The notes: generated from the sequence alone by a model not told the origin. DNA of 15,539 nt from JAXGPP01 sp964436865 (GCA_964436865.1 CAYTFK010000159.1:1-15539); one strand, 5' to 3'; positions 7,099 through 15,216 are shown, counted from the stretch's first letter. Translations and numbers: made by a program.

Positions 7099-7107
7099 TG
7101 GTATAAT
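7099..7107 (+). promoter_or_regulatory. Extended -10 promoter before hemX-hemA
   Basis: TGGTATAAT is a second perfect extended -10 element, again without a clear -35 box. It lies 183 bases before the ATG at 7290, so the transcript would carry a leader of about 175 bases. The leader contains a short inverted repeat near 7119-7138 (CCCGG and CCGGG arms), which might be structural. No known riboswitch is recognised. Confidence 0.45.
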
Positions 7108-7289
7108 CGGGGCATCGTTCCCGGAAGTCCCGCCGGGGTCACGGTTTATTGATTCGATGGTTGATTGTGCAGCGCGATCGGACATTATTGACCGCGGCAG
7201 CAGGCGCTTCCGACTGGCCCTCACTGCACAGCCAAGCTGAAGATCGATAGTCCACCCGCCGCACTGTTTCCGCGCGCCGGCATGCGCCT

Positions 7290-8249
7290 ATGTTCTCGGG
7301 CATAACGATCACCTGGTTCTCGGGCATCAGCATCACCTGCTTCGCGGCCAGCTATGCGGTCGCCCTGGCGCTGGAGATTTCGCGGATTTTTTTCCGCAGC
7401 GGCGTGCGCGGGGCGATCATGCTCGGCTTCGCGGCGGCGGGGCTGTTTGCCCATACGGCGTTCCTCGTCTACCGCGCGGCCCAGGCCACAGGATCTCCAC
7501 TGTCGAGCAATCGGGACTGGTACCTGCTGGCGGCGTGGGTGCTCGCGCTGACCTACCTCTACCTTACCGCGTATCACCCGCAGAACGCGTTTGGCGTCTT
7601 CTTGTTGCCGCTCGTTCTGGGGCTGGTTGGCGTGGCGACATGGCTGGCCGATGCGGAGCCGTTTGCCCGGGCCCCGGCTTCGCAGGTGTGGGGAATCATC
7701 CACGGCACGGCGGTCTTGCTGGCCACGGTGTCGGTGTTGATCGGGTTTGCCGCCGGACTGATGTATCTCGGGCAGGCCTACCGCCTGAAACGGAAGCTGC
7801 CGCCGATTCGCGGACTGCGCCTGCCGAGTCTCGAATGGCTTCAGCGAGCCAACAGCCGCGCGATTGTCGTCTCGCTGCTGATGCTCGGCATTGGGATTGC
7901 GGCGGGAGTGGTCCTGAACCTGATCAACATCAACCGCCACACCGACCGCTTGCCGTGGACCGATCCGTTCATTCTCAGCACGATGATCATGTTTGCCTGG
8001 CTCGTACTGGCTTCAGTCGTTGGCGTGTTATATCGCCCGCTGGGTGAAGGGCGGCGGGTGGCCTATTTTACCGTGGTCAGCTTCATCTTCCTGGCGGTAG
8101 CGCTGGGGGTGGGCCTGTTCTTTAATACCGAGCACGGGGCCAGCCGGGATGAGGATGGGCACCCCGCCAAATCCGGACTTGGGATGGTGGAGGTTCAAGT
8201 TGAAGCACCTTCCGAACCCGCCTCGCGGGAGACGGGAGGGTTGGCATGA
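7290..8249 (+). CDS. hemX: HemX/CcsA-like cytochrome c assembly membrane protein
   Basis: A 319-residue inner-membrane protein with about eight helices (roughly 10-30, 41-61, 77-95, 102-120, 136-160, 190-212, 226-247, 257-277). The segment VWGIIHGTAVLL then LIGFAAGLMYL (133-160) is typical of the cytochrome c assembly family. The Trp-rich WWD haem-handling motif of true CcsA is not visible, which favours HemX, a protein that modulates glutamyl-tRNA reductase level in Bacillus. The stop overlaps the hemA start (ATGA), so the two are translationally coupled, supporting that reading. No Shine-Dalgarno precedes the ATG at 7290. The first 17 codons contain a 24-base tandem duplication (FSGITIT and FSGISIT), so the ancestral start may have been in the second unit. 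CcsA-like function in cytochrome maturation remains possible. Confidence 0.82.
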   Translation: MFSGITITWFSGISITCFAASYAVALALEISRIFFRSGVRGAIMLGFAAAGLFAHTAFLVYRAAQATGSPLSSNRDWYLLAAWVLALTYLYLTAYHPQNAFGVFLLPLVLGLVGVATWLADAEPFARAPASQVWGIIHGTAVLLATVSVLIGFAAGLMYLGQAYRLKRKLPPIRGLRLPSLEWLQRANSRAIVVSLLMLGIGIAAGVVLNLININRHTDRLPWTDPFILSTMIMFAWLVLASVVGVLYRPLGEGRRVAYFTVVSFIFLAVALGVGLFFNTEHGASRDEDGHPAKSGLGMVEVQVEAPSEPASRETGGLA

Positions 8250-9517
8250 AGCTGCAGGTGCTGGGCTGCAGCCATCACGAGACGCCGTTGGTGATCCGTG
8301 AGCGGTTGGCGTTCAACCCCGAGCAGACAGCCGCGGCGCTGGCGCGGCTGCGAGGCTGCTTTCCGAAGCTGGAGGCAGTGCTGCTTTCGACGTGCAACCG
8401 GGTGGAGCTGTACTGCGCGGCGGAACAGGACAACGGTCCCTCGCCCGCCGAGTTGACCGGTTTTCTGGCCGACTTCCACCAGTTCGACGTCGGGGAACTA
8501 CGGACGCATCTTGCTCTGCGGGAAGACGAGTTGGCGATCCGCCACCTGTTTACCGTTGCCGCGAGCCTCGACAGCATGGTGTTGGGCGAGCCGCAGATAC
8601 TTGCCCAGGTGAAGCAGGCGTATCAGATCGCACAGCAATACCAGACCACCGGCCCGTTGACCCATGCGGCCTTCCAGGCGGCGGTGAAGGTGGCCCGCCG
8701 GGTGGCCACCGAGACCGCCATCCATCAGCGGCGGGTGAGCATTCCGAGCGTGGCCGTCGCCGATTTCGCGCAACAGATCTTCGAGCGCTTCGACGACAAG
8801 AACACGCTGGTCATCGGAGCCGGCGAGATGGCGGAGGAGACGCTGCGATATCTCCGCGACGAGGGGGCAAGCGAGGTGGTCGTCGTCAACCGGCACCACC
8901 GCCGCGCGGTCGAGTTGGCCGAGCGCTGGAGCGGACGAGCCCTTCCCTGGGACGACCTTCCCCAGGGCCTTGTGGAAGCCGATCTGATCATCAGCACCAC
9001 CGGCGCCGAGCGGCCGATCGTCACCCTGGCCGACTTCGCCCGGCTCGCGCCGGCCCGGCGGAACCGGCCGCTGTTTGTGCTCGACCTGGCGGTTCCGCGC
9101 GATTTTGAGACGGCAATCGGCGAACTGCCAGAAGTCTATCTCTACTCGGTGGACGACCTGCGGCAGGCCTGCGAGCGGAATCGCCGCCAGCGCGATCGGG
9201 AACTGCCGGCGGCCCTGCGGATCATCGACCAGGAAACCGGCCGCTTCATGGCCGATCTCTGCCACCGCGCGTCGGCCCCGATCATCGAGCAATTGCGGCG
9301 CGAGTGGCACGCGCGTGAGGACGAGGAATTGCGGCGGCTGTACAACAAGCTGCCGCAACTCGACGATCATGCCCGTGAGGAGATTCGCCAGTCGTTCGAC
9401 CGGCTGATCAACAAGCTGCTCCACCCGCCCCTGGAGTCGCTCCGCGACGAATCGCGGCACGGCATCCCGCAGGCGCTGGTCGAAGCGCTTTCCAAGTTGT
9501 TTCGACTCCGCGACTGA
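8246..9517 (+). CDS. hemA: Glutamyl-tRNA reductase HemA
   Basis: A 423-residue enzyme that reduces glutamyl-tRNA(Glu) with NADPH to glutamate-1-semialdehyde, the first committed step of the C5 route to haem and other tetrapyrroles. The catalytic domain (about 1-150) contains LLSTCNRVELY with nucleophile Cys50 and the LDSMVLGEPQILAQVK motif (108-124). The NADPH-binding domain has GAGEMAEE (191-198) and the VVVNRHHRRA strand (212-221). The C-terminal helical dimerisation domain spans about 320-423. Length and all motifs are normal, so it should be active. A strong GGGAGG (8234-8239) sits seven bases before the ATG, and the start overlaps the hemX stop. No other hem genes follow; the next gene converges from the opposite strand. 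Confidence 0.97.
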   Translation: MKLQVLGCSHHETPLVIRERLAFNPEQTAAALARLRGCFPKLEAVLLSTCNRVELYCAAEQDNGPSPAELTGFLADFHQFDVGELRTHLALREDELAIRHLFTVAASLDSMVLGEPQILAQVKQAYQIAQQYQTTGPLTHAAFQAAVKVARRVATETAIHQRRVSIPSVAVADFAQQIFERFDDKNTLVIGAGEMAEETLRYLRDEGASEVVVVNRHHRRAVELAERWSGRALPWDDLPQGLVEADLIISTTGAERPIVTLADFARLAPARRNRPLFVLDLAVPRDFETAIGELPEVYLYSVDDLRQACERNRRQRDRELPAALRIIDQETGRFMADLCHRASAPIIEQLRREWHAREDEELRRLYNKLPQLDDHAREEIRQSFDRLINKLLHPPLESLRDESRHGIPQALVEALSKLFRLRD

Positions 9518-9696
9518 GGCGGAACGGCCCCGTCGCGGGCAATGCCCGGAGTGGCCTGGGCTCAAACGGCAGGCGACGGTCGGAGTGCGCAAACAACAAC
9601 CGCCTGCAGCTCAGCGCGACGGATAATCAAACGCAACCGTCGTGTGCAGAGCCGCAAGCGGCTTCACTTCAATCCACGGCGTCGCACGATCGCAAC

Positions 9697-10062
9697 CTAC
9701 TCCCAGTCCTTATCGTCCTCCTCCTCCTCGTCCTCTTCCCAGTCCTCGTCCTCGTCCTCGTCGTCCCAATCCTCATCATCATCCTCGTCCCAGTCCTCGT
9801 CTTCCTCTTCCTCCTCCTCGATTTCTTCGTCGTCCTCGACCTCTTCCCATTCCTCTTCCTCGAGGTCTTCGTCTTCGTAGTCCTCGTCTTCTTCGTCTTC
9901 GTCGTCGTACTCTTCGTCGTCGAGTTCTTCGTCCCCGTCATCCTCGTCGATGTCGTCTTCATCGTCGTCGCGCGGCGCGACATTCAACAGCGGTTCGAGC
10001 AGGGCGGTGATCGGCTCCACGATGTCTTCGGGGAGCGCGCGGCTGTAGATAGAAGTCTTCAC
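9697..10062 (-). CDS. Hyperacidic Asp/Glu-rich protein, 121 aa
   Basis: Residues 1-30 are ordinary (MKTSIYSRALPEDIVEPITA, then LLEPLLNVAP) and look like a short amphipathic helix. From residue 32 to the end nearly every position is Asp or Glu, broken only by a few Trp, Tyr, Leu, Val and Ile. The predicted charge is extremely negative and the tail should be disordered. A perfect AGGAGG (complement of 10070-10075) seven bases before the GTG at 10062 supports translation; long low-complexity frames on the other strand (poly-Ser, poly-Arg) are shadows. Function is unknown; such tails can mimic nucleic acids, bind cations or basic proteins. It is the last gene of the minus-strand run, 133 bases after scpB, and converges on hemA. 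Confidence 0.75.
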   Translation of the reverse strand: MKTSIYSRALPEDIVEPITALLEPLLNVAPRDDDEDDIDEDDGDEELDDEEYDDEDEEDEDYEDEDLEEEEWEEVEDDEEIEEEEEEDEDWDEDDDEDWDDEDEDEDWEEDEEEEDDKDWE

Positions 10063-10195
10063 GGCGAATCCTCCTGGGTCTGACTGGAATGAACGGGGGT
10101 GTAGGGAGTAATGCGATCAGAAGCGTTCTTGTGCGACGCGCATCGGAATATACAACAGAAAGCCGGGGCGCGCTGGTTCGGTCGTGGAGCCAATG

Positions 10196-10927
10196 CTAAC
10201 AATCAGTTGAATCGTGTGTGGTTTCCGGTTTCGCATCTGGGGGTGTACGAGTCAATCGGGGCAGATCATCAAGATGCCGAAGGCCGAAAACCTGCAAGAA
10301 CCGTCGCGTCGTTCCATAGAGAAAGGGCCGACCCAGTTCTTCAGACCGGCCGACAATTCGCACCAGATCGCGTTCCATTAGTTGTCGGAGGATCTCGCCG
10401 CATTGCACGCCGCGAATGGCTTCGATTTCCGCCCGCATTACCGGCTGCCGGTAGGCCACCACCGCCAAAGTCTCCATCGCCGCGCCTGAGAGCCGCACTT
10501 CGGCGGAGGTGCTCAGCAGTCGGCGCAGCCAGGGGGCGAACTTCGGCCGCGTCAGAAGCTGATAGCCGCCAGCCACTTCGAACACCCGGACGGCATTGCC
10601 TCCGGCATCGTATGCTTGATTCAGTTTCCGGACCAGTGTACGCGCTTCGGTACCGTCCGCCAAGTTGGCCAACTGGGCCAGTTTCCTGCTTCCCAGCGGT
10701 TCGCGTGCCAAAAACAGCACCGCCTCGAGCCTCGCCATCAGTTCGCTGCGGACGGCCGGACCGCCGTTCGTCGGCTCTGACGGTATCTTTTCCGTGGAAC
10801 CTGTCAACCGGGCGCCGACCGGCATGCGCGGCTTCATGGGTGGCCAGCGGGGTGATTTCAACGGGCGGCGGTACCGCAGCGCCACGCTGCCGAGAGCCTC
10901 CCCCACATGAGTCACCTGACCGTACAT
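10196..10927 (-). CDS. scpB: Segregation and condensation protein ScpB
   Basis: A 243-residue protein that, with ScpA, forms the kleisin part of the SMC complex for chromosome compaction and segregation. Two winged-helix regions are visible, about 62-128 (ARLEAVLFLAREPLGSRKLA) and 143-218, the second with the family hallmark LAVVAYRQPVMRAEIEAIRGV-like segment at 154-174 and ending FLYGTTRRFLQVFGL. An N-terminal extension of about 60 residues is rich in Arg, Pro and Lys (RRPLKSPRWPPMKPR), longer than in typical ScpB and of unknown role. ATG at 10927 is chosen because it precedes this extension; the frame is open to 11077, and GTG at 10915 is another option. No scpA is adjacent. It follows the proline-rich gene by 287 bases and so may have its own promoter. 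Confidence 0.92.
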   Translation of the reverse strand: MYGQVTHVGEALGSVALRYRRPLKSPRWPPMKPRMPVGARLTGSTEKIPSEPTNGGPAVRSELMARLEAVLFLAREPLGSRKLAQLANLADGTEARTLVRKLNQAYDAGGNAVRVFEVAGGYQLLTRPKFAPWLRRLLSTSAEVRLSGAAMETLAVVAYRQPVMRAEIEAIRGVQCGEILRQLMERDLVRIVGRSEELGRPFLYGTTRRFLQVFGLRHLDDLPRLTRTPPDAKPETTHDSTDC

Positions 10928-11214
10928 CGGCAAAAACGCCTCGCAAGCCAAGCAAAAGCCGACCATGATGCACTTGTTGGACTGCGCAGGAGGCGGCTGC
11001 ACGCTAGTGGCCGAACCGGGGCCGAACGTGCAAACCCTAGAGAGTACGCAGGGCAGAGTCGACTGGCAATCCCCCAAAGAGCATGGGACGATAACTCAGT
11101 CGGCGAGGCGAATCCCGGGCGGCCGAACAGAAACTCGCGGAAATGGCTGCGGAGTTGCGTCGAACGGCTGGGAGACGCATCGCGAATCAACTAACCAAAC
11201 GAGGAAAAGCCGGG

Positions 11215-11913
11215 TCAGTATTCCGCGCTTCGCCAGACTTCAACCTCCTGCAACACCCGGACCATGGCTGTCAAAGCGTCGGCATCGGTGGCCTCAAAAT
11301 AGCGGGTGCAATTTGGATTGCCGCCGACTGCCATACGGCAATAGAAGCGGTGCAGTTTTTGCTCATCGCCCCAGAGTTCCAGCAGATAATATGTCGCACC
11401 GAGTTCGCGAAGCCGCTGCCCGACGTACTCGAACGGGCTTGTGGGTGCCGCCGCGGCAGGCGCCGTCGGGGCGGGCGATGGCCCAGGCCAGTCAGGCTGG
11501 GTTCGAGGTATCGCAATGTCTGGCGTTTCATAACCGGCCACAATAACCGGGCCGGGAACACGATCAGCCCCTGTCGTCAGCGCGCCGGCGAGCGGTGTGG
11601 CGGGGGACTCAAAGCCGCCTATGACTGGGGGGGCGACTTGAGGCGGCTGAGAGAACCGCGGCCCGGCTTGCGACGGCTGCTGATGGTCGAATGGCGCCGG
11701 CGGGACGGGTTGGAGGGGTGTTGCAAGGACGGATTGGGGGTCAGTCGCGCGGCTGGTGAGCACATGTCGGCCGAGGAGCCGGTCGACGAGCCCGACCTCC
11801 TCCGCCCATTCCGGCAGGGAAGTGCCGAACAGTGCCACCAGCGGCAGCACCACGACGCAGACGAGCATCACCAACGCGCGGACGAGTGTGGTTGTCGACG
11901 ACTGCACGGCCAA
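11215..11913 (-). CDS. Membrane-anchored proline-rich protein, unknown function
   Basis: A 232-residue protein with one hydrophobic segment at about 10-30 (signal anchor), a proline/alanine-rich, probably extended linker from about 55 to 158, and a compact C-terminal region from about 160 to the end. The latter has conserved-looking features: YVGQRLRELGATYYLLELW, HRFYCRMAVGG, and two cysteines at about 192 and 202, close enough to form a disulfide if exported. No family is recognised. TTG at 11913 is chosen as start because AAAGGAGG (complement of 11919-11926) lies five bases upstream; a TTG at 11931 upstream of that signal is less likely, and GTG at 11907 is possible. It lies 83 bases after the GT4 gene in the same direction, so it may belong to the envelope operon. 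Confidence 0.78.
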   Translation of the reverse strand: MAVQSSTTTLVRALVMLVCVVVLPLVALFGTSLPEWAEEVGLVDRLLGRHVLTSRATDPQSVLATPLQPVPPAPFDHQQPSQAGPRFSQPPQVAPPVIGGFESPATPLAGALTTGADRVPGPVIVAGYETPDIAIPRTQPDWPGPSPAPTAPAAAAPTSPFEYVGQRLRELGATYYLLELWGDEQKLHRFYCRMAVGGNPNCTRYFEATDADALTAMVRVLQEVEVWRSAEY

Positions 11914-11996
11914 TAGCGCCTCCTTTCGCAATGGCCAAGGCCACAGACAATGGCATCATCATAGCCCTGCCGGCGGCACGGCGGCAACGGCAATCG

Positions 11997-13148
11997 TCAG
12001 GCCGCGCGCCTTTGTCGGCCGGCGAGCTCGCGGTAGATCCCCTCCAACTGATCGCAGTTCTGACCGAAATCGTGTTGCAGGGCGAGCCCGCGGGCGGCCT
12101 CTCCCATGCGGTAGCGGAGAGTTGCATCGAGCATGGCGTGCAGCCGCGTCGTCAGCTCGTCCACATCGGCCGGGTTGGCCAGAATGCAGCCGTCGACGCC
12201 CTCGGTGAGGAGTTCGCTTGCGCCATTGAACTGGCTGGTGACCACGGGCAATCCCGAAGCCAGCGCCTCCAAGACGACCAGGCTGCAGGGATCGTAGAAG
12301 GTCGGCTGCACGTAGACGTCGGCGGCCGCATAGTAGGGGGCCGTGTCGGCAACCGGCCCGGTGAAAGTAACTGCGGAGGCAGCGCGGTGGCGAACCGCCA
12401 GGGCACGTCCGGCGGCGACGTGTTTTCCGCCAACGACGACAAGCTGGACGGGACGCCCCATGGCGGCCAGCCGGGCGGTAGCGGCGATCAGTTGGGGGAC
12501 GCCCTTGAGCCGATAGTTGTGGGCCACGATCAGGAAGAGCACCGTCCGCTGGCTGACACCCAGCTCGCGCCGCAACGACTCCCGCCACCGCTCGCGGTTT
12601 TCGGGGCTGAAGCGAGCGGTGTCGACGCCGTTGTAGACCAGGCGGATGCGTTCGGGGGAAACGTGGTGCCAGTGCTGAAGATCAGCCGCGACGCGGCGTG
12701 AAAGGGCAACTACCGTGCGTCCATCGGCGGCGAACTGGCGACGAGCAAGCGCGGCGAAATGCCGGTAACGCGGCAGCAGGCGTTGGGCCACCCGTTTCCA
12801 TGGACGCAGCCAGGCCGGCGCCAGCAACAGCTTCTGCTCGAAGACCGCCATGGGCGAGCCGCCATGCGGCTGGAAGAGGTCGCAGTAGGTTCCCGCGCCG
12901 GTGTCATGGATGACGTCGAGATTGAGCCGGCGGAGCGTCTGTTCGGCGGCCGCCGCGAAGGCCAGACGCGACCGCGTTGCGCGGACGGGGTGGCGGACGA
13001 TGGGGGCGCCAGCCGAAGAACCGAACTTCCGCGTGACAACGTGCACGTCGTGGCCTCGGCGCACCATCTCGGTCGCGTAATGGGACGCCCATTGCTCGAG
13101 GCCTCCGCGCTGGGGGTCGAACTGTTCGACGACGAGACCGATCTTCAT
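11997..13148 (-). CDS. GT4 family glycosyltransferase (WaaG-like)
   Basis: A 383-residue retaining glycosyltransferase with two Rossmann domains (GT-B fold). The N-terminal acceptor domain starts MKIGLVVEQFDPQRGGLEQW, with the GG loop at 15-16. The C-terminal donor domain contains VYNGVDTARF (171-180), LIVAHNYRLKG (206-216) and YDPCSLVVLEALASGLPVVT (285-304). The usual EX7E pair is Asp286 and Glu294 here; Asp in the first place is seen in some WaaG-like enzymes. It most likely transfers a nucleotide sugar to lipopolysaccharide core at the cytoplasmic face of the inner membrane. ATG at 13148 overlaps the stop of the preceding kinase gene (ATGA), implying translational coupling. The frame extends upstream to 13826 but that part overlaps the kinase and is spurious. 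Donor sugar is not determinable. Confidence 0.9.
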   Translation of the reverse strand: MKIGLVVEQFDPQRGGLEQWASHYATEMVRRGHDVHVVTRKFGSSAGAPIVRHPVRATRSRLAFAAAAEQTLRRLNLDVIHDTGAGTYCDLFQPHGGSPMAVFEQKLLLAPAWLRPWKRVAQRLLPRYRHFAALARRQFAADGRTVVALSRRVAADLQHWHHVSPERIRLVYNGVDTARFSPENRERWRESLRRELGVSQRTVLFLIVAHNYRLKGVPQLIAATARLAAMGRPVQLVVVGGKHVAAGRALAVRHRAASAVTFTGPVADTAPYYAAADVYVQPTFYDPCSLVVLEALASGLPVVTSQFNGASELLTEGVDGCILANPADVDELTTRLHAMLDATLRYRMGEAARGLALQHDFGQNCDQLEGIYRELAGRQRRAA

Positions 13149-14089
13149 GCACACTTCCCTAATCTGCGTTCCATGCGTCGTTGCCTGGCGAGGATTTTGC
13201 GTACGAATCGCTTGTCGCCCGGCGCCAACCGTCTCACCCCTAAGTAGTGTTTGATGAATGCCATTCGCCGGCTGCACGTCACGCGTGACCGCGGCGCCGA
13301 CCACGCCAGTTGGGCCAGGTCCTTGACCAGCCACCGCTCGCGCCGCCAGGTGCGATGCTGCACCCGTTGCAGGTCGATGAGGCGGATGTCGAAGCGGCCG
13401 GCCCCGGTTTCCCGCACGAACAGATGGCAGCAGTAGAAATCGCGATGATTGTAGCCGGCGCGGTGGAATCGCCGGGCGACCGCGGCGACCTGGCGGACGA
13501 GCCGGGCAAGATCGCCATCGAGGCGGGCCGGCGCGCCGAGCGGGCTGAAGCGGCGTCGAATAAAATCGTCCAGCGGCAGGAATCCATCCAGTTCTTCGCT
13601 CAAGAAGAACGATTCCAGCCGCCCATCGGCATCGAGCCGCTCGCCCCAGGCGAGGACATTCATTACACCGATGCGGTCGGCAGCCAGCCGCCGGGCGTAG
13701 CGTGCTTCCACGCGGCCGGCGGAGTCTTGCGGACGGCGGCCGAGTCGGGCGGCCAGCCGCGTGGTCCAGGTGCGGATGCGGTGCTTCTTGAGAAAGGCGC
13801 CGCGGCCGGCGATTTCCAGCCGCCAATTCTGCCGGTCTTCGAGCACGCGCAGGCAGTCGCCATCGAGGGTGGCCATCACGGCCTCGAAGTCGGCCAGTCC
13901 GGTCGCCTCGAGTTCCTCACGGGAGGCTTGATCGATCCACATGCGGCCGCCGGCGGTCGTCAGGAAGCCATTCTCGGCGATGTCGGACGGCGCAGCGGGC
14001 CGGATCCACTCCGCGCCCTCAGCGACGCGGTGAAATTGAATCTCGTCGGTCTTTTCGTAAGTGGCGATCGACACCAGCACCCCCTGCAC
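13145..14089 (-). CDS. Lipopolysaccharide kinase family protein (WaaP/Kdo-kinase-like)
   Basis: A 314-residue protein with a eukaryotic-like kinase fold. The ATP-anchoring lysine is probably in FLKKHR (Lys101/102), helix C is around 127-140, the catalytic loop is HRDFYCCHLF (215-224) with Asp217 as base, and the metal-binding Asp239 lies in LIDLQRV. The HRDFY.CHLF and D.QR signatures are those of WaaP/InaA kinases, which phosphorylate heptose or Kdo of the lipopolysaccharide core; phosphate lets divalent cations cross-link the outer membrane. Sitting between a heptosyltransferase and a GT4 gene fits that role. GTG at 14089 is the first start, 12 bases after the upstream stop; GTG codons 4 and 6 are alternatives. 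The stop overlaps the GT4 start. Confidence 0.88.
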   Translation of the reverse strand: MQGVLVSIATYEKTDEIQFHRVAEGAEWIRPAAPSDIAENGFLTTAGGRMWIDQASREELEATGLADFEAVMATLDGDCLRVLEDRQNWRLEIAGRGAFLKKHRIRTWTTRLAARLGRRPQDSAGRVEARYARRLAADRIGVMNVLAWGERLDADGRLESFFLSEELDGFLPLDDFIRRRFSPLGAPARLDGDLARLVRQVAAVARRFHRAGYNHRDFYCCHLFVRETGAGRFDIRLIDLQRVQHRTWRRERWLVKDLAQLAWSAPRSRVTCSRRMAFIKHYLGVRRLAPGDKRFVRKILARQRRMERRLGKCA

Positions 14090-14101
14090 TCCGCTTCCGC
14101 C

Positions 14102-15154
14102 TCATGTCACCGGCAGCGAGTACTCCTTTTCCAGCATCGCCTCCACTTCTGCATAGACGGTATCGACCTTCAGGTCGCGCATGCAGCGGTGGTGACCGAG
14201 GGGGCAGACCGGCTTGCCGCAACCAGCGCAGTCAATGTCGAGAATCAGATTGACTGCCCGCTGGGTGGGATTCTCGCTCCAGACCGGCAACAGGGGTCCG
14301 AAAAGCGTGATCACGGGGCGGTCGAGCGCGGCGGCGATGTGGCGCGGACCACTGTCGGTGGAGACCATAAGCCGGCTGCGGCGGATGCAGGCCTTGCTCG
14401 TCCCGAGGTCCAGCGGCTGGTCGGCCATCGAGAAGACTCTCGGATGGTCGGCCTGAGCGACAATTGCTCGGGCCATATCGCATTCGTGCGGGCCGCACAT
14501 GACGAGCACGTCGTGATCCAGTTCGCCGGCCACGCGGCGGGCCAACGCGGCGAAGTGCTCGGTGGGCCACAGCTTGCTTCCGCCGAAGGCCCCGCTTGAG
14601 TTGAAGGTGACGACCTGGCCGTCGGCCCGCAAGCCCAACTGGTTCCACACGCGATCGGCCGACCGTTGGTCGTCGGCGACGACGGCGAGTTCCAGCCGTC
14701 TCGATTCCGGGGGGCAGCCCGCCATTTCGGCCAGGCGGAGGTAATAGTCGACCATGGGCGTTTCGGCCGGGCGCCCGTTGGCCTGCGGCAGATAGACTTT
14801 GCCGGTGAGGAACGCGCCGCGACCGTCGCGAACAAAGCCAATGCGCTCGGCGGCCCGTCCCAACCACGCCAGGACCGCCACCCGGAGGGAATTGGGAAGG
14901 AGCACGGCGATGTCGAACCGGCGCTGGCGCATCCGACGGACGAGGGTGCGGTGGCCGATTTCCGCCCGGCCGGCCCGCGGATCAAAGAACCACTGCTCAT
15001 CGAGCCAGTCGGTCCCTCGTAGCAGGTCGGAGAGATAGGGGCGCATGATCCCCACGATCTCGGCTTGCCCAAATTGCCGTCTTAGGGCGCGCAGGGTCGG
15101 CGTGGCCATCACCAGGTCGCCGATCCAGTTGGGCAGAAAGACGGCAATGTTCAT
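14102..15154 (-). CDS. waaF: GT9 lipopolysaccharide heptosyltransferase (WaaF-like)
   Basis: A 350-residue GT-B glycosyltransferase that adds L-glycero-D-manno-heptose from ADP-heptose to the inner core. It opens MNIAVFLPNWIGDLVMATP; Asp13 is the expected catalytic base. The donor site shows NSSGAFGGSKLWP (185-197) and the ADP-heptose motif STDSGPRHIAAAL (265-277), then FGP (285-287). A Cys-rich stretch CAGCGKPVCPLGHHRCM (309-325) near the C-terminus is common in heptosyltransferase II proteins, supporting WaaF over WaaC, though the exact acceptor is inferred. ATG at 15154 is chosen; GTG at 15160 would add two residues, and neither has a clear ribosome binding site. It is the first gene of the minus-strand envelope operon. 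Confidence 0.9.
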   Translation of the reverse strand: MNIAVFLPNWIGDLVMATPTLRALRRQFGQAEIVGIMRPYLSDLLRGTDWLDEQWFFDPRAGRAEIGHRTLVRRMRQRRFDIAVLLPNSLRVAVLAWLGRAAERIGFVRDGRGAFLTGKVYLPQANGRPAETPMVDYYLRLAEMAGCPPESRRLELAVVADDQRSADRVWNQLGLRADGQVVTFNSSGAFGGSKLWPTEHFAALARRVAGELDHDVLVMCGPHECDMARAIVAQADHPRVFSMADQPLDLGTSKACIRRSRLMVSTDSGPRHIAAALDRPVITLFGPLLPVWSENPTQRAVNLILDIDCAGCGKPVCPLGHHRCMRDLKVDTVYAEVEAMLEKEYSLPVT

Positions 15155-15216
15155 TGGCACGAGAGTCTGGGGGGGCTAGCCAAGCCGCGTCGTCCGGGTT
15201 CGCCGCACGAGCGGGC

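Noticed and set aside
9650..9663. Hairpin AGCCG-CAAG-CGGCT between hemA and the acidic gene as a two-way terminator
   Set aside because: There is no T-run on either side and the stem is five pairs; the position is suggestive but the evidence is too weak.
9542..10010. Plus-strand frames rich in Ser or in Arg/Pro
   Set aside because: They are shadows of the Asp/Glu-rich minus-strand gene, whose GAN codons read as TCN and CCT-type codons on the other strand. The minus-strand frame has the perfect ribosome binding site.
13149..13826. N-terminal extension of the GT4 frame
   Set aside because: It overlaps the kinase gene fully, is Arg/Pro-rich, and the family start MKIGLVVEQF lies at 13148.
13310..14599. 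429-residue plus-strand frame across the kinase and heptosyltransferase genes
   Set aside because: It runs antisense to two genes with clear catalytic motifs and has no recognisable domain.
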